Source: Odontesthes bonariensis
Taxonomy: Eukaryota; Chordata; Actinopteri; Atheriniformes; Atherinopsidae
Reading direction: 5' to 3'
DNA: 64,000 bases
Assembly: GCF_027942865.1 (NCBI RefSeq)
Contig: NC_134513.1
Coordinates: 35,023,429-35,087,428 of the forward strand
A program made the translations under genes and the position numbers. Shown here in pieces: positions 42,401 through 54,300 of this stretch. A model generated the notes under the pieces. The model saw only the letters and a program-made list of their open reading frames with translations. It was not told where the DNA came from and ran no database searches. The number at the start of each line of letters is the position of its first letter. The first letter of the stretch is position 1.

Positions 42401-43325
42401 TGAGGTTAAGGACCGTAAAATTAATAAATTTAAATAAACCTGACTTGGGCTGCTTTGAAATATGGTATGATGGACCACCACAAAAAAATTGTTGAAAAAG
42501 AAAAATCAGTAGATGGTACACCTTGCTGTTGGAATGGATAAAAAATATCTTTGTGGGTTGACAAACACACTTTGTTGGACACAAAGCTGCCAAAGAAATC
42601 TGCTGTCAGTCATCTAATCAAACAATTATTTGCTGCATCTCTAACTTTTCACTTAAGCTTCAAGCTTAAAGCAGCTGATTTTCGTCTCGGGCCTTTGAAT
42701 CGATAAATCTGATTATTCCGAGTATCCCTTAATGCATCAAGCAGCTATGCCCCGCCCATTTCATCCTGGAACCCGCTAGAAGCTTTCATAGGAAAAAACA
42801 TAAAAACGTAAAAAAATCCAAACCTGAGGCAGCTGATTACATTGTAATGATGGAGAATGTTTACATTGCTTCTTTAATAATTCATAATTAATATATTTTA
42901 ACTGATAATTCACAAATATCTATTACTGCCGATTTGTTCCTGTCAGCCACAAAGACCAGATGACATGCGAACCTAACATGCTAACAGCCCGACTAAGATA
43001 AACATCAACGATCAGACTGTGGAACAACCAAATACGACATACAACAAAGCTATCTGAACAATACCCGACAACTTTATGTCAGTTTATTCAAACTAACATC
43101 TACAATAAAGCTGCTAGCTTAGCCACTGGCACAGCTACAACGCCCATGTGCTTGCTTGCCGGTTAGCATCAACAGCTAACAAAAAGCTTATAAATACGCC
43201 CAAACCTCACAAATAGCTTAGAAGCCGCACCTAAATATGCTTAACTGCCTGTAGCAGCGACGCTCTGTATTTCAGCCACTTCTAACTGTTTCAGAAAAGG
43301 ATAAATTAAGGCAGAAGCTCACCAT
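30427..43325 (-). CDS. cct2: T-complex protein 1 subunit beta (CCT2 chaperonin), complete
   Basis: One of eight subunits of the cytosolic TRiC/CCT ring, which folds actin, tubulin and other proteins using ATP. Coding exons: 43325-43323, 41182-41108, 40988-40923, 40708-40597, 39988-39912, 39829-39717, 38854-38652, 38566-38466, 38338-38211, 33206-33103, 32948-32829, 32560-32432, 31172-31069, 30892-30793, 30687-30546, 30457-30427. They total 1608 bp, 535 aa, the same length as human CCT2. Landmarks: [20 protein letters not shown] at the start; TLGPKGMDK (42-50); NDGAT (65-69); and the catalytic GDGTTS (96-101) with D97. Further on are [60 protein letters not shown], and the end KRVPDHHPC. Exon 1 codes only the ATG. 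No disruptive change is seen. The long intron 9 (33207-38210) is filled with transposons. Confidence 0.97.
31251..31279. repeat. Short tandem repeat, 9-bp unit ACACCTGGA
   Basis: Three direct copies of ACACCTGGA plus a partial fourth, in cct2 intron 12. It is a minor microsatellite. Confidence 0.8.
33914..34300. mobile_element. Left end of another hAT-like repeat nested in the outer element
   Basis: Begins TAAGGCCCGACCGATATATC followed by GGGCCGATA and ATATCGGCATCGGCCA, words seen at the ends of a common fish hAT family. No matching inverted right end was found before the LINE tail at ~34305, so this copy is truncated or its right end was lost. Confidence 0.45.
34305..34560 (-). mobile_element. 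LINE 3' tail fragment
   Basis: Contains AAATACTTTATTTATCCCAG followed by AGGGAAATTAA, and then GATGGCTGTGGGCAGGAAAG and TTTCCTGTAGCGGTCCGT. These words form the 3' end of a widespread teleost LINE, read on the minus strand. A related arrangement occurs at 240-838. It is embedded in the outer hAT element of cct2 intron 9. Confidence 0.5.
34781..37481 (+). mobile_element. Full-length BED-finger hAT transposon, 2.7 kb
   Basis: The terminal repeats are TAGGGTTGG and, inverted, CCAATCCTA, bracketed by the exact 8-bp duplication TAGTGTAT (34773-34780 and 37482-37489). Subterminal ATCGATTAATT/AATAATCGAT-like motifs occur at both ends. It encodes a BED zinc finger plus hAT transposase (separate entry) and is inserted in the sense opposite to cct2. 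Confidence 0.93.
34933..36779 (+). pseudogene. ZBED-type hAT transposase, frameshifted in the BED finger
   Basis: 34933-35079 reads [20 protein letters not shown] then a BED zinc finger with CNYC, broken by a stop at 35080. The frame resumes one base over at ~35054-35070 ([10 protein letters not shown] supplies the second half of the finger). It then stays open to a donor after AAG at 36169. A 100-bp GT/AG intron (36170-36269) is followed by 36270-36779 and a stop. Catalytic-core landmarks: [14 protein letters not shown] and [10 protein letters not shown], with the two early aspartates. The hATC domain reads [20 protein letters not shown]. The only defect I see is the single frameshift, so the copy is recent but probably inactive. 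Confidence 0.85.
37598..37832. repeat. Inverted repeat, 22-bp perfect arms, inside the outer hAT element
   Basis: GCAAGCCTGCTAGCTACTTG (continuing GT) at about 37602 is repeated in perfect reverse complement ending near 37832. More degraded pairing extends inward (CGTAACA/TGTTACG). This could be a small separate foldback element or an internal part of the outer hAT. Confidence 0.65.
39994..40073. repeat. Perfect tandem duplication of 40 bp beside the cct2 exon 5 acceptor
   Basis: AACAGAATGATGCACGTCTG plus the next 20 bases occur twice, head to tail, without a mismatch. The first copy begins a few bases upstream (in transcript terms) of the exon 5 splice acceptor. The duplicated unit therefore includes the polypyrimidine stretch and likely branch point. 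Confidence 0.9.
41390..41975 (+). mobile_element. LINE ORF2 C-terminal fragment
   Basis: The + strand reads [20 protein letters not shown], then [20 protein letters not shown] and EKPKG, and after a stop [11 protein letters not shown]. This is the degenerate end of a reverse-transcriptase ORF with the DVAIPSDxNI signature common in fish LINE-derived gene models. Stops interrupt it. It sits in cct2 intron 1. Confidence 0.65.
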
Positions 43326-44602
43326 GATGTATGTAATTCAGGGCTGAAGCCGTGCACGCAGACAGAAGAAGGGCTGGAAGCAGCAGTGACGCACAGACGT
43401 AACAGCGTAACGCTGTGTTCAAGGTGTATCGTGCAAAACAGCTTCCTGCCTTCATTTGCTGTTTCACAGATAAGAGTCTGAATGTTGGTTTGAGAACCAT
43501 ATAAAGCAGAAGGGGGGGAAGAGGAAGAGTTACATTGGTATTAACCTTGTTTATTTATGTATTTAATAGATAATCAAATTATTGTAATTATTACATTTGA
43601 ACAAATAATTACAATTACTAATAAAGCTAATAAATGAATTGGGGTTGAATACATTTTGGTTAAGAAACTTGTTAAGACTGATACATTATCATACAATTTA
43701 ATATCATTTGATTTAATTCAAACCATATAAATAAATGTTAAATAAACTAGAATTAGAGGCTCTGCCAGCAGCAGGTCATCAAACCACACCAGCAGTCCAC
43801 AAAGTCTAAAAGATTTAATAGTTCATCAGCACTCAGTGGGATAGGCTCCAGCACCCCCGGGTGTAGAAAATGGATGGATGGAATCTTCACCAGCTGATAT
43901 TTCCCTGTGAAGTTGTTGTGAGATTTCTTCATTTCATAAAACAGATTTAATTTGAAGAGTGATTACCCATTTAAAACCACATACTGGGACCAGTTGTCCT
44001 GTTAAAGTAACTTCCATCTGTTTCCTATCTGTTCTGACGTCACACGAGTACAGAAATCAAACACAACTAATCTAAAACTTTCAAATCAAATACACAGTAA
44101 AATATAATAAAAAAACAAACTATAATCCAGTTTGGTCAGAAGATGTTATTGAAGATGTTATATTATTATTTATTTTAACAAAAAAGCATAAAAATTATTT
44201 ACTTTACTTTTAATACAAATAGTTATTCTTTCAAAAGTTGACAGATATGTTGTATTGTTAAATTAATAAAAATAATTGAATGCAGTGTTAAATTGAATAA
44301 TTAAAAAATGTTTTTCCATGTTATTGATTAACATTGTTTTTTTTAGTTTACATGTAATTTATCATTTATAATTTAATGTAGCAAGTTCACCGGTATGTTT
44401 GTTTACAGTCAGTTGCAGAGTGTTTTTAATTTGTAAAAAAGTTGTATCTATTTAAAGTCTGATTCTTTAATTCATTATTTGAAAAATGGGCTAAAATCCT
44501 TCTGAATCGATATTTCTTAAATCTTTCTTGTTAACATTCTTTCGCAGAAACTTCACATTTTTTTTTTAATTTAGGAAAAAAGTCATCAGTTAGGATACCA
44601 CA
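43326..44602. other. Intergenic interval upstream of cct2
   Basis: The first ~180 bp upstream of the cct2 ATG is the locally GC-richer part and should hold the cct2 promoter and 5' UTR. I see no clear TATA box. At 43836-43882 lies a short retroelement tail (GGGATAGGCTCCAGCACCCC, then TGGATGGATGG), the 3' end common to fish RTE/SINE copies. The rest is AT-rich without features. Confidence 0.5.
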
Positions 44603-44608
44603 TTTATT
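44603..44608 (-). terminator. Candidate poly(A) signal AATAAA for the unnamed gene
   Basis: The minus strand reads AATAAA 20 bases after the stop codon of the unnamed six-exon gene. If used, the 3' UTR is very short. Confidence 0.45.
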
Positions 44609-44627
44609 TTCTAAGTTAAAAAAAACA

Positions 44628-47600
44628 TCATCTCCTCTTCCTCTGGCCCCGCCTCCGGCCTCTGTGACTGGCGTCCTGGACGGGCAGACAGTAGATGTGC
44701 ATGGGAAACCTCCGGAAGTAGCTGCTGACCCAGGGTCTGTTGGAGATAACAAGAGAGACCCAAGTTAGATGAAGTTTACCTGCATGGAACATGTGTCCTT
44801 TACTTATATATACATGTTCAAACATTTATATTGTGTAACTTTTATTAACTGCATCTTTTATATTTGCAGCTGTTTCATTCTAAAATGCATCCAAACACAT
44901 TGCTTCTATAATGTTTGAGGAATTCAAGTCATTTTTAACACAAAAACTTCTTTAAAAAATGATTTTCTCTTGATTGACACACAAATGTCTGCCTGGATAC
45001 TGGGATTAATATCCTGAATTATGCAAAGCTCTGGTGTGTTTGCGTTTTTGTATACTTGGCGACACGCTGGCTCAGACTCAGGTAACACAGGTTTTGCCAC
45101 AGTAGTTTGTTTTCATGCTGACGGAGAAATTCAGCCTTTTGCTGTCGCTCCTCATCCAGACGCAGAGACTCTCGAAGCTCCGCCTCAATATGAGCCAGCT
45201 AAAAATAACAAAATTAAACACAAAACAAAACTCAAAGTTTAACAGCTTTCATGTAACTTTCACTTTTCTCGTTTATTTTATTTAAACAAGTACTTTTCCA
45301 GATGGATCCATGCGAAGAATAGATTTTTTTTATTTTTGACTTCACATTATATTAGATAACAGTGACCTTTAAAAATAATAACTGCATGTCTTCCCCACCA
45401 TATTTCTTGTGAACCCTTAAATTGGAGTTATTGCTGCAGATGACTCGATATACCAACTGCAAAGCAGGAAAATGCAGTTTTCACGATTTTTGCCAAAAAC
45501 AGAGATTTTTTAAAGGGACACTGTGTAATATATTAAGTCATTTATTAGCTCAAATCAACATATTCATTCATAAATTAGTCGTCATTGGTGTAAAATTATC
45601 TCTGTCAACAATCTCACTTATCCTCCTGAGTGAAGAATAACTTGTCTGTATGTACATAGAGCGGGCAAGCTCTATGGAGGCTGCCATGTCCTTCCGGTCT
45701 ATGAAAAACGACGAAGTGCCGAGAGGGACATAAAGCACTTTGAATCGCGTTTTCCCCAACGCCAGGCCTGCAAGAGGAAATGACGTCATTTTGACGTCAC
45801 GTTTGCACGCAGGTATAAACAGAGCCTGTCTACGCCATTAGACATTCTCTGGTATGAACCAGCCTGAACGGCCTGCACTTTTGTTCGCAATGGAAGACCA
45901 TAGTTATGCCACGCCACAGGAGAAGGGATCCTCGTCGCCAAAAAAGCGAAAAAGGGAATCTTGACACATACCGCCTGCCGTAGTTCAACAAGTTGCAACG
46001 CACATTTGAAGACGCGAGGCGCTAGAGAGCAAATTCATTCGACTTTGCTAAATAAAATTGCACCACTAGATGGGGGAAGAAATTACACAGTGTCCCTTTA
46101 AAAAGCAACAACTTTGCAGAGTGTTGCTGGTAACTGAGCTGAGATGTAGAGGGGAACAGAGGGAAGCTGGAAGTTTACCCAGGCATGCCACATGCTTCAA
46201 GGTGGAAGCAGACCCACATGCAGACGGGCCAGTGGCATCTACGATGTCTTTATTAAACTAACCATGAGTGCTGAAGAACAGGACATTCAAAACTAATAAA
46301 AACCTCCAAACAAACAAAAAAAAGGACAGGAAAACAAAGAACTGGCAAATGAGTGAGGAAACCGGAGTGCGATAAATACTGGGAGGGTTGATGAGTTGCG
46401 TGACAGCAGGTGAGTGATTAACAGGAAACAGGTGTGAATAGAGACCCGAGGGAGGACACTGTGATGGATGGAGGAGTCTCCAGGGCCTCCTGCCAGCTCG
46501 TTAGGGTTAATGGCTGCCACCTGGCTGGGTGTACACACGCCCGCCTCCATGCCGCACTGCATACCGACTACTAGTGATGGCAAAACGAGGCTTTTTGAAG
46601 CATTGAATCATTTTGAATCATTGTGTCATAAAGTGGTTCACTACCCGAAGCTTCATTCAATTCCCTTGGGTGACATCTACTGGCTTAGCGATTGTTGCAC
46701 CATATGAAGCCCTGCCAATGTGATGCATATAATAACACTATAATAAAACTTATGTATGTCTGTGTGTTGTACATATTTTGTAGGTTTGTACATAGGTTTG
46801 TAGTACCTCATTAAAGATTGATTAATTTACCCATGAAATAATAATTTGCCCTCTCCGGGTCGGGAATGAGATCCTTCCCCAAGTGGAGGAGTTTAAGTAA
46901 CTCTGGATCTCGTTCACGATGAGGGACAAATGGAGCGGGAGGTTGACAGGCGGATCGGTGCGCCATCAGCAGTGCTGCTGCCTCTGCACCGGCATGGTGA
47001 AGGAGCTGAGCCAGAAGGCAAAGCTCTCGATTTAGAACCGCTGCTCCTCCGCATCCAGAGGAGTCAGATAAGGTGGCTCGGGCATCTGGTTAGGACGCCT
47101 GGTGAGACACGTCCCACTGGGAGGAGACCCCGGGGAAGACCCCGGACACGTTGGATCTCTGGCAGGGGAACGCCTGGGGGTCCCCCCAGAAGAGCTGGAG
47201 GAAGTGGCCGGGGACAGGGACGTCTGGGTTCCTCTGCTCAAGCTGCTGCCCCCGCGACCCGAACCCCGGAGAAGTGGAAGATGATGGATGGATGGATGTA
47301 ATAATAATTTAAAAACAATGTGAAATTTTTGGTTTGTCATTCATATTTTCTTTGGGAGTGTGCTTGGTGTAATAAAGAGGGTGCTTGTGTTACTTCAGGT
47401 GTTTTTATTCTAGAAAAACAGTTGGAAAATACTCTGTCACAGGGAACAGAGAAGGCTGGTGTACTGAAGGAACTGTTTGGGTCGAAATATTCCCACACTT
47501 TAGAACGCTTCCTCGATGGTTGCTCCATGAGAGAATAATCCAAAACTCCGAATATCAAAAAATGAGAGCTGTTCGTAATGTATAATACGCGTAGAACGGG

Positions 47601-50600
47601 GACATGAACCGGGGCTTCAGCCATCTTGAATACACTGAATCGCGGAAAATGTTCAAAGCTTCGCACATCAACTCGAAGCAGTCAGCTGACTCGGTCTGAA
47701 TGAAGCAGTGAAGTGGTTCAAACGTCATCAGTGACGTCACATGAAGCAAGCTCCGGCCCGCTGCTTCACTATAACTACCCTGTCGAGTTTAAAGCGTGCT
47801 TCGGAGCTTCGGTGTTGGAGGTGACATCACTACCGACTACTGATCGCATCTTTTTCTGAGTTCATTCTTTTTGTTAACCTCAATGCCATGCGTGGTCTCC
47901 TTTTGTCAAGGTTCCTGGAACACGGAACATGACAACATGTTCAACAACTAAAAACAACTAAAACAACTAAAAGCATGTTGAATTCCAATTGGCTTGAATT
48001 GGACTTTATTATCTAAGTGCCTTGAGATGACGTTTGTTGTATTTGGTGCTATAAAAATAAAAATGAATTGAATTGAATGTGGAACTAATGACAAGAATAA
48101 GTAACTTCAAATAAACGGAGGACTAAAAATAACCAGAAAATACGTACAAAATACAAAGTCAAGAGTAAAAAAAGAGTAAAAACGTGATAACATTAATAAG
48201 GACTTGGCTCAACAACTAAACAGAATCTAAAACAGATGATTGAAAACAAAACAGAACACAAAAGAAAAAAGCTCAAACAAAGAACCAGAACTCAAACGGG
48301 ACCTGAACCAGAACAGAGAACAGAGACTAAACGCAGACATTAAAAATAAGTAAATCAGGGAGTGGAACAAAAATCAAAGCAATGATGGTGATAAGATAAA
48401 TAGCGTTAGCATCAAATATAAAGAGAATAGGACTATGCTTGCTTATTAATCACACGTCCACATCTGTCGTGGGTGTAATTCTTCACATGCTTGCCTGTTC
48501 ACTGCACCTGTTACTGTTACAGGGGTCACACCAGCGGCCTCCGACCGGAAAAAACATTTTCCATTTCCATTTTCCCCGTGTTCGAATATTTCCCACATTG
48601 GTACTGAGCTCTCACCAGCTATTCTGACAAACATATTTCTCAGTGTGCAGAAAAAAGCGGCTAATTGTGGATGTTCTCTACAAACTTCTCACCATTCTTA
48701 CCGCTGCCGACCTCATGACCCTACATCCGTTCACATCTGCCCCCTACTGTTCACCTGCATAGTGCAGCTTGCAATAAAAGCATGTAAAAGCAAAAATGAC
48801 TTCACTACAGAGGTGTGACCAAAATGGCATGTGTGGGTGGGCAGTTAGCTCATCTGGGGGGGGGGGCAGAAAACAATACCTGAAAAAAATCGGTGGAAAA
48901 CCACTACTACTACTTCAAGCGTAATAATAATAATAATAATAATAAAAATAATAATAATAATAGTAATAATTCAATTCGGTAGTGAAAATATGGTCACACT
49001 AGCATAAATCATGACCGTCAATTTTGTTAACAGTGTGGAGTTTTTTTTGAGGGTTTAAATTCAAGTAGATACTTTGGGCAAAACATCCAGCCAACTCCAA
49101 CTTTTTATTACCTTCATTAAGTCTACATTTCAGATCATTATATACAACAAAAACATCCGAAAATGTGAAAATCACCTTTTTTTTTCAGCAGCAAGGGGTT
49201 AAGGTTACGGGGGGGGGAGAGACACGATAACAAAAAAATAAATAAAGCTATAAACTTTGTAGATTTATGCTTTTTTAAAATCACCACCTGCATTTATTCT
49301 ATCAATACAAGACACAAACAGAGATAATAAATCGTGGCCTTTTTTCTGGCCAGTTTTTTTTTTTGGATGGACAGGACATTTCTCAGGGGGCAGGACCCCC
49401 CCCCCCCCCCCCCCGCGTTTAATTGGAACATAGACGTTTTTGTAAATAAAATTCCTAAAATTCAAAATCATCTGAAAGAAAGCAGACATGCTGAAATGAT
49501 CCAAAACGAAGCTTCAACTAAATTACAGATAGATCGACTCAGTGGTGATTATCTGGCTGAGTAATATTTATCAGTGTGCCGTTCTGTTCTCTGGAAACCG
49601 CTCACCACCGTTCAGACGTGGAATAGTTTTCTTTGACATTACCTCCTCCAACAGACTCCTGTTCTCATCCGGCTTCTTCTGCTGATGGAGCAGAGGTGGG
49701 GAGGCCGGCTCAGGCAGACGCCCCCCTTCCTGTTCCTCTGCCTCCACATCACCTGGTGTACTCGCTCCGCCTCTCTGCTGCTGCTGCTGCTGCTGCTGCT
49801 GCACGGTTGGAGGCAGGAAGCTGGTACTGACAGACGGAGAGAGTGATGAGTTCATGTTTCACCTCATCATGTAGAAGTCTTGTTGAACAGCGTGCATGCT
49901 GACTGGCACAGCACACATGCACGCTGGACACCCCATCTTTGTGAGGACCCTCATTTATATAACACCTTTGTCTTCTAAACTGAACCACAGTGGTAACACA
50001 CATTTCTTTCTCTCAACAACATAATATAATATTCAGGCATTTTCTTATGAAATCAGTTCAAATATATTCTTAAACCATAACATAAAATGCAAGAGTATTT
50101 CAATAGCTTACTGCAGGACTTTTGTGCTAAAATAAAAACACCTGGCAGTTATAATAAAGTTGGATTATTTAAAGTTGTTATAGATTTGCATTGTTTTGTA
50201 AAAATGAAAATGATCCAAATGAAAATTTGATGTAAAAAGCCACTTGCAGAATAGCTAATCCACCAGCTGAACATGCAGCAACACGTAGCAGGACAAAAAT
50301 GCCTAGAAAAACATTTAGAGTTGTTTTACTAGGACAGTTTTGCACAATCATTTTGAGTTATTATGAGTCTGATAAGTGTCAAAGAGACCAAGACAAGACA
50401 AACATCAGGAATATTTGTAGTGTTAGAAGAAGCAGTGGAAAATCTGTGTGCGGCTGTGCAAATGGTTGTTAACAGCTGCTTTTCACAGTTCAGTAAAGTA
50501 TATATCACACCTTTGTCTTCTAAATTGGATTCTAACATGGACACTAAAACTAAGTCTGAACTCATCTCAGGTCTAAAGAGCCACTGCGTCCCCATTAAGA

Positions 50601-51263
50601 CGGATAAACAAGAACACTAGCATATATCCATGTAAACAATTTTCCATTAAGACTAGTTTTGAGACACGTCTGATAAGGGTAATGTATCCGTCTGCCAAGA
50701 TCGTGCTTCACTGGACAGGATCACACACACCCACACTTCATTCAGACTCTTATCAAATTCATCTGACCTGACGGAGTTTCCGTCTCCTCAGCAGCAACAT
50801 TAACATGGACATATTCTTAATTAAACCTGGTGTTTCTATGTGGTGCAAATGGTACATTAACTATCACACAACACCATCATGTAGATAGCTTTAATCCCAA
50901 TTGATTCTGCCAAAAAACACAGAGCCCAGACATCCATGCAGAGTCATAAATCCTCAGGCGTTAGTAGAATGAGGAGCCCTGGATCAGATGGTCTGACCCC
51001 TGCAGATCGCCTGTCCCGTTACCTGTGCTCTCTGCTGTCCAACTCCTCCTGAATCTGAGAGAGATGTCGGATACCCATCCTGCCCTAAAACACACACAAA
51101 CACACAAAAGCACACACACAGGGGATAGAGTGTCAGTTAATTACATGTTTACAGGGGGCAGACAGATCCTGGAAGAGGAGTGAGACAGTTTCCCCCGTTA
51201 CCATGGTGACAGGAGACATCTGTACATCAGCCTCTGGGCTGACAGGCGACACCGAGGCTCAGT

Positions 51264-51321
<58 letters not shown>

Positions 51322-54300
51322 GCAGCTAAGTAGAGATTAGTTACCTGTGTCAGCTTGGGAACGTTACACCCGGTTTTTGTCTTGTTTTGTTCTGTGTGAA
51401 TTTACCTTGCTGGTCCAATCAAATGAACCTGCAGGGGTCTCTGCAGCACTTTATGCTGCCAGAGGCCTCAGCTATATGTTTAACGACAACAAAACTCAAC
51501 TACATTTTTTTTAATATGTTGAATATTGAATAAACTAATCAATTATGAATTGTCCTGTTTCACTTTTTAGCTTTTCGCAATATCAAGAGGTGTTGCAGCA
51601 GCACCAACTTGGACTTAAAAATGTTCTATGGTTGAATAAATCAACAAAATCTTCTGTACACTAAGAGATTAGCAACATCTAAATAAAAAAAGTGCCAATT
51701 TTTTTTTCTGTTTTACTTATGTAGATCAGATTTTTCATTATAATCCTGAAGTAAATTAATATCTTTTGTTCACTGAAAGCAAAGTCTGAGAGCTGAAATG
51801 GCAGTTTCATTCTCTTTTGCTGATAAAAAACAAAATGCTATTTTAGTCGTGCAAACTCCTCGAGTGAGTTGATAAACCTTTTGACTACCTACAAAAGTCA
51901 TGTTTTCCATGAGATCAAACTAAATTCTTCCTCACATGTCTGCACAATGCTGTGGGTGACAGAACCACACTGTTAATATGCATGTGGCTGACCTAGCAGA
52001 GGAAATGTTGGAGAGTTCTAAGAGAAATTTCAAATAGCTCACAAATGGACTTTTGAGCCAAAAAGAGAGAGAAGGCACCTGGTATTCATAATAAAAGTGG
52101 ATTCTATGAAATTAAGAGATTTATCATGTTGTCACATAGTTTTCAAAAATGAAAATAATCCAAAAGAAAATCGGCTTTTAAACTTAAACCACTTGCAGGT
52201 TCGCTAAATAAACATGCAGAAACATAGAGCTGTACAAAAAAAGTCTATATATGCAATGAAAAAAACATTTAGAGATGTTTTACTATGATTATTATAAGTC
52301 TGATAAGTGTCAAAGAAACCAGGAAGGACAAACATCAGGAAAAACAGTGTCAGAAATTATTTGTAGTGTGAGAAGAAGCCGTGGCAAACTGAGCCAGTGT
52401 GTTGTTAAGTTAGCAACATTAGCTAACGGTTGTCAACAGCTGCTTTCACAGTACAGTGTAAAGTTTGTCATCACGTCAGAACAGATTCTGTCAGATTAGG
52501 CTGTGGTTATAAAATCAGGATTTTATTAGAGCAGAGCGACAGTCTGGAAATGCTTTAAGTGAGCACCAGTTGACTTGTAGTCTTAATGGGACTTCAGCTG
52601 TAGTAACATACAGTTACACTTTTACTGTTTTTAGAAAAAGATGCAACAAAGATGGAATTTTGGAGCATGTACAAAGCACCCAGGACCATTCTCGTCCTTG
52701 TGTAAACAGCAGGAGTGATTCGAACTCCAGCTGCATTATCTGGGTGTGTTAGTCCACTCTTGAGAATCTGAATTTTGTAGAATTTCAGTCAGAATAACAT
52801 GTTTACGTACATTTTAGAAGTCTGGATTTGGTCAGACTGACACAAAAATGCATTTTTTCTGGTGTCGTGTAAACGTGCCGAGGGTGTGTGAGAAAACAAA
52901 GCTGTGTTGTCAGTGCATGCCACAGGTGTCGGAGTGGGAGGGAAAGAAGACAAACTTATAAAATAGAAACTATGACTTCTAAGTGCACAGTTCATCTACA
53001 GTACGTCTTGCATACAGCAAGTGCTCGGTCACATAATTGTCCCGTTGAAAGTGAGAGCCACACACGGCCGTGATGCAGCTGCATCAATAAAGTCCACTTT
53101 CACAACAGAAAACTCCTTTTAGTCAGAAAAACTGGATTCTGTGTCCTAAAAGACTGGAGCAGGTGCAATCTGCACAAGAAAAATAGTAAATGGTAATATA
53201 ATGAAAAATTAAACATTGTCATAACAATAAAAACCTCACCACCAAAACTGATCTGGTAGGAAAAAAAAGCATTTTTAGGATCAATGCTCAGAATTCCTCT
53301 TCTTACGGATGAATAAAATAAATTTCATCGTTTAGAAGCTTTCAAAAACACATTTCCACTAATTATTTGGCTATATATCTTGAATAACACAACCTGCAAA
53401 TTGCATTATAAATTAGATTATATCTGAGGTCAGTATAATCTAATTTATATTAGATTATAACAAACTTATTTGTTTGTTTTAACGAAATATAATAATTTTG
53501 TGCTTTAAACTTTCCACCACAAGAATAATGAAGCTCTTTATATCCTTTATTACATAATAAAGCCTTTAGTTTCATTCTTTAGTGACTTTACAGTGTCTTA
53601 TTAGAAATGGACTGAAGTAAAATGCCTGAGCCCTCTGTCTCTATGTAATGCTAACTGTGAGTATGCTATGTCAGGACTTCGTTGCCCTATTTAAATAGAT
53701 ATCATCACCAATTAGATGATATTAAAGGGCAAAAATATACTTCGCTTTCTTGGAGAGATTTTCAAACTTTTGTGAAATGAATGCTTCTTTACTTTCTTTA
53801 ACTCTGACATCAACCAATCACACCTCTTTAGATAAAACTGTCCATTCAGGATGTTCAGTTATAATAAATGATAAACTTTATAATATTCAGTTATAATAAA
53901 TGATAAACTTTATAATGTTCAGTTATAATAAATGATAAACTTTATAATGTTCAGTTATAATAAATGATAAACTTTATGGAGCATTTTTCTAAACAAACGT
54001 TACTGTTATGGTCCCCTTGCCCTCTTAGGTGCTGACCCTCCTTCTACCCGATCCGTCTTTCTCACCCTCTCCTCCCTCCGTCTTGTGTGTCTGTGGGCGT
54101 GAGCACCGGCTCTGTGGACCCTCCCAGAAGCAGGCGTGGCTGCCCCAGTTTCTCCTGCACACCTGACCATCACCATTCATCTACCACAGTATTTAACCTG
54201 GACTCTGGCTCCATTAAAAAACCCTCTTTGCCATATAGCGTTGTGTGTGTGTCCAGCAGTTGAGTCCTTTGCACCCACCCTTGTGACAGTTCCAAAATGC

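Noticed and set aside
47032..47340. Minus-strand Ser/Pro-rich frame
   Set aside because: Complement of the degenerate RTE LINE fragment on the plus strand.
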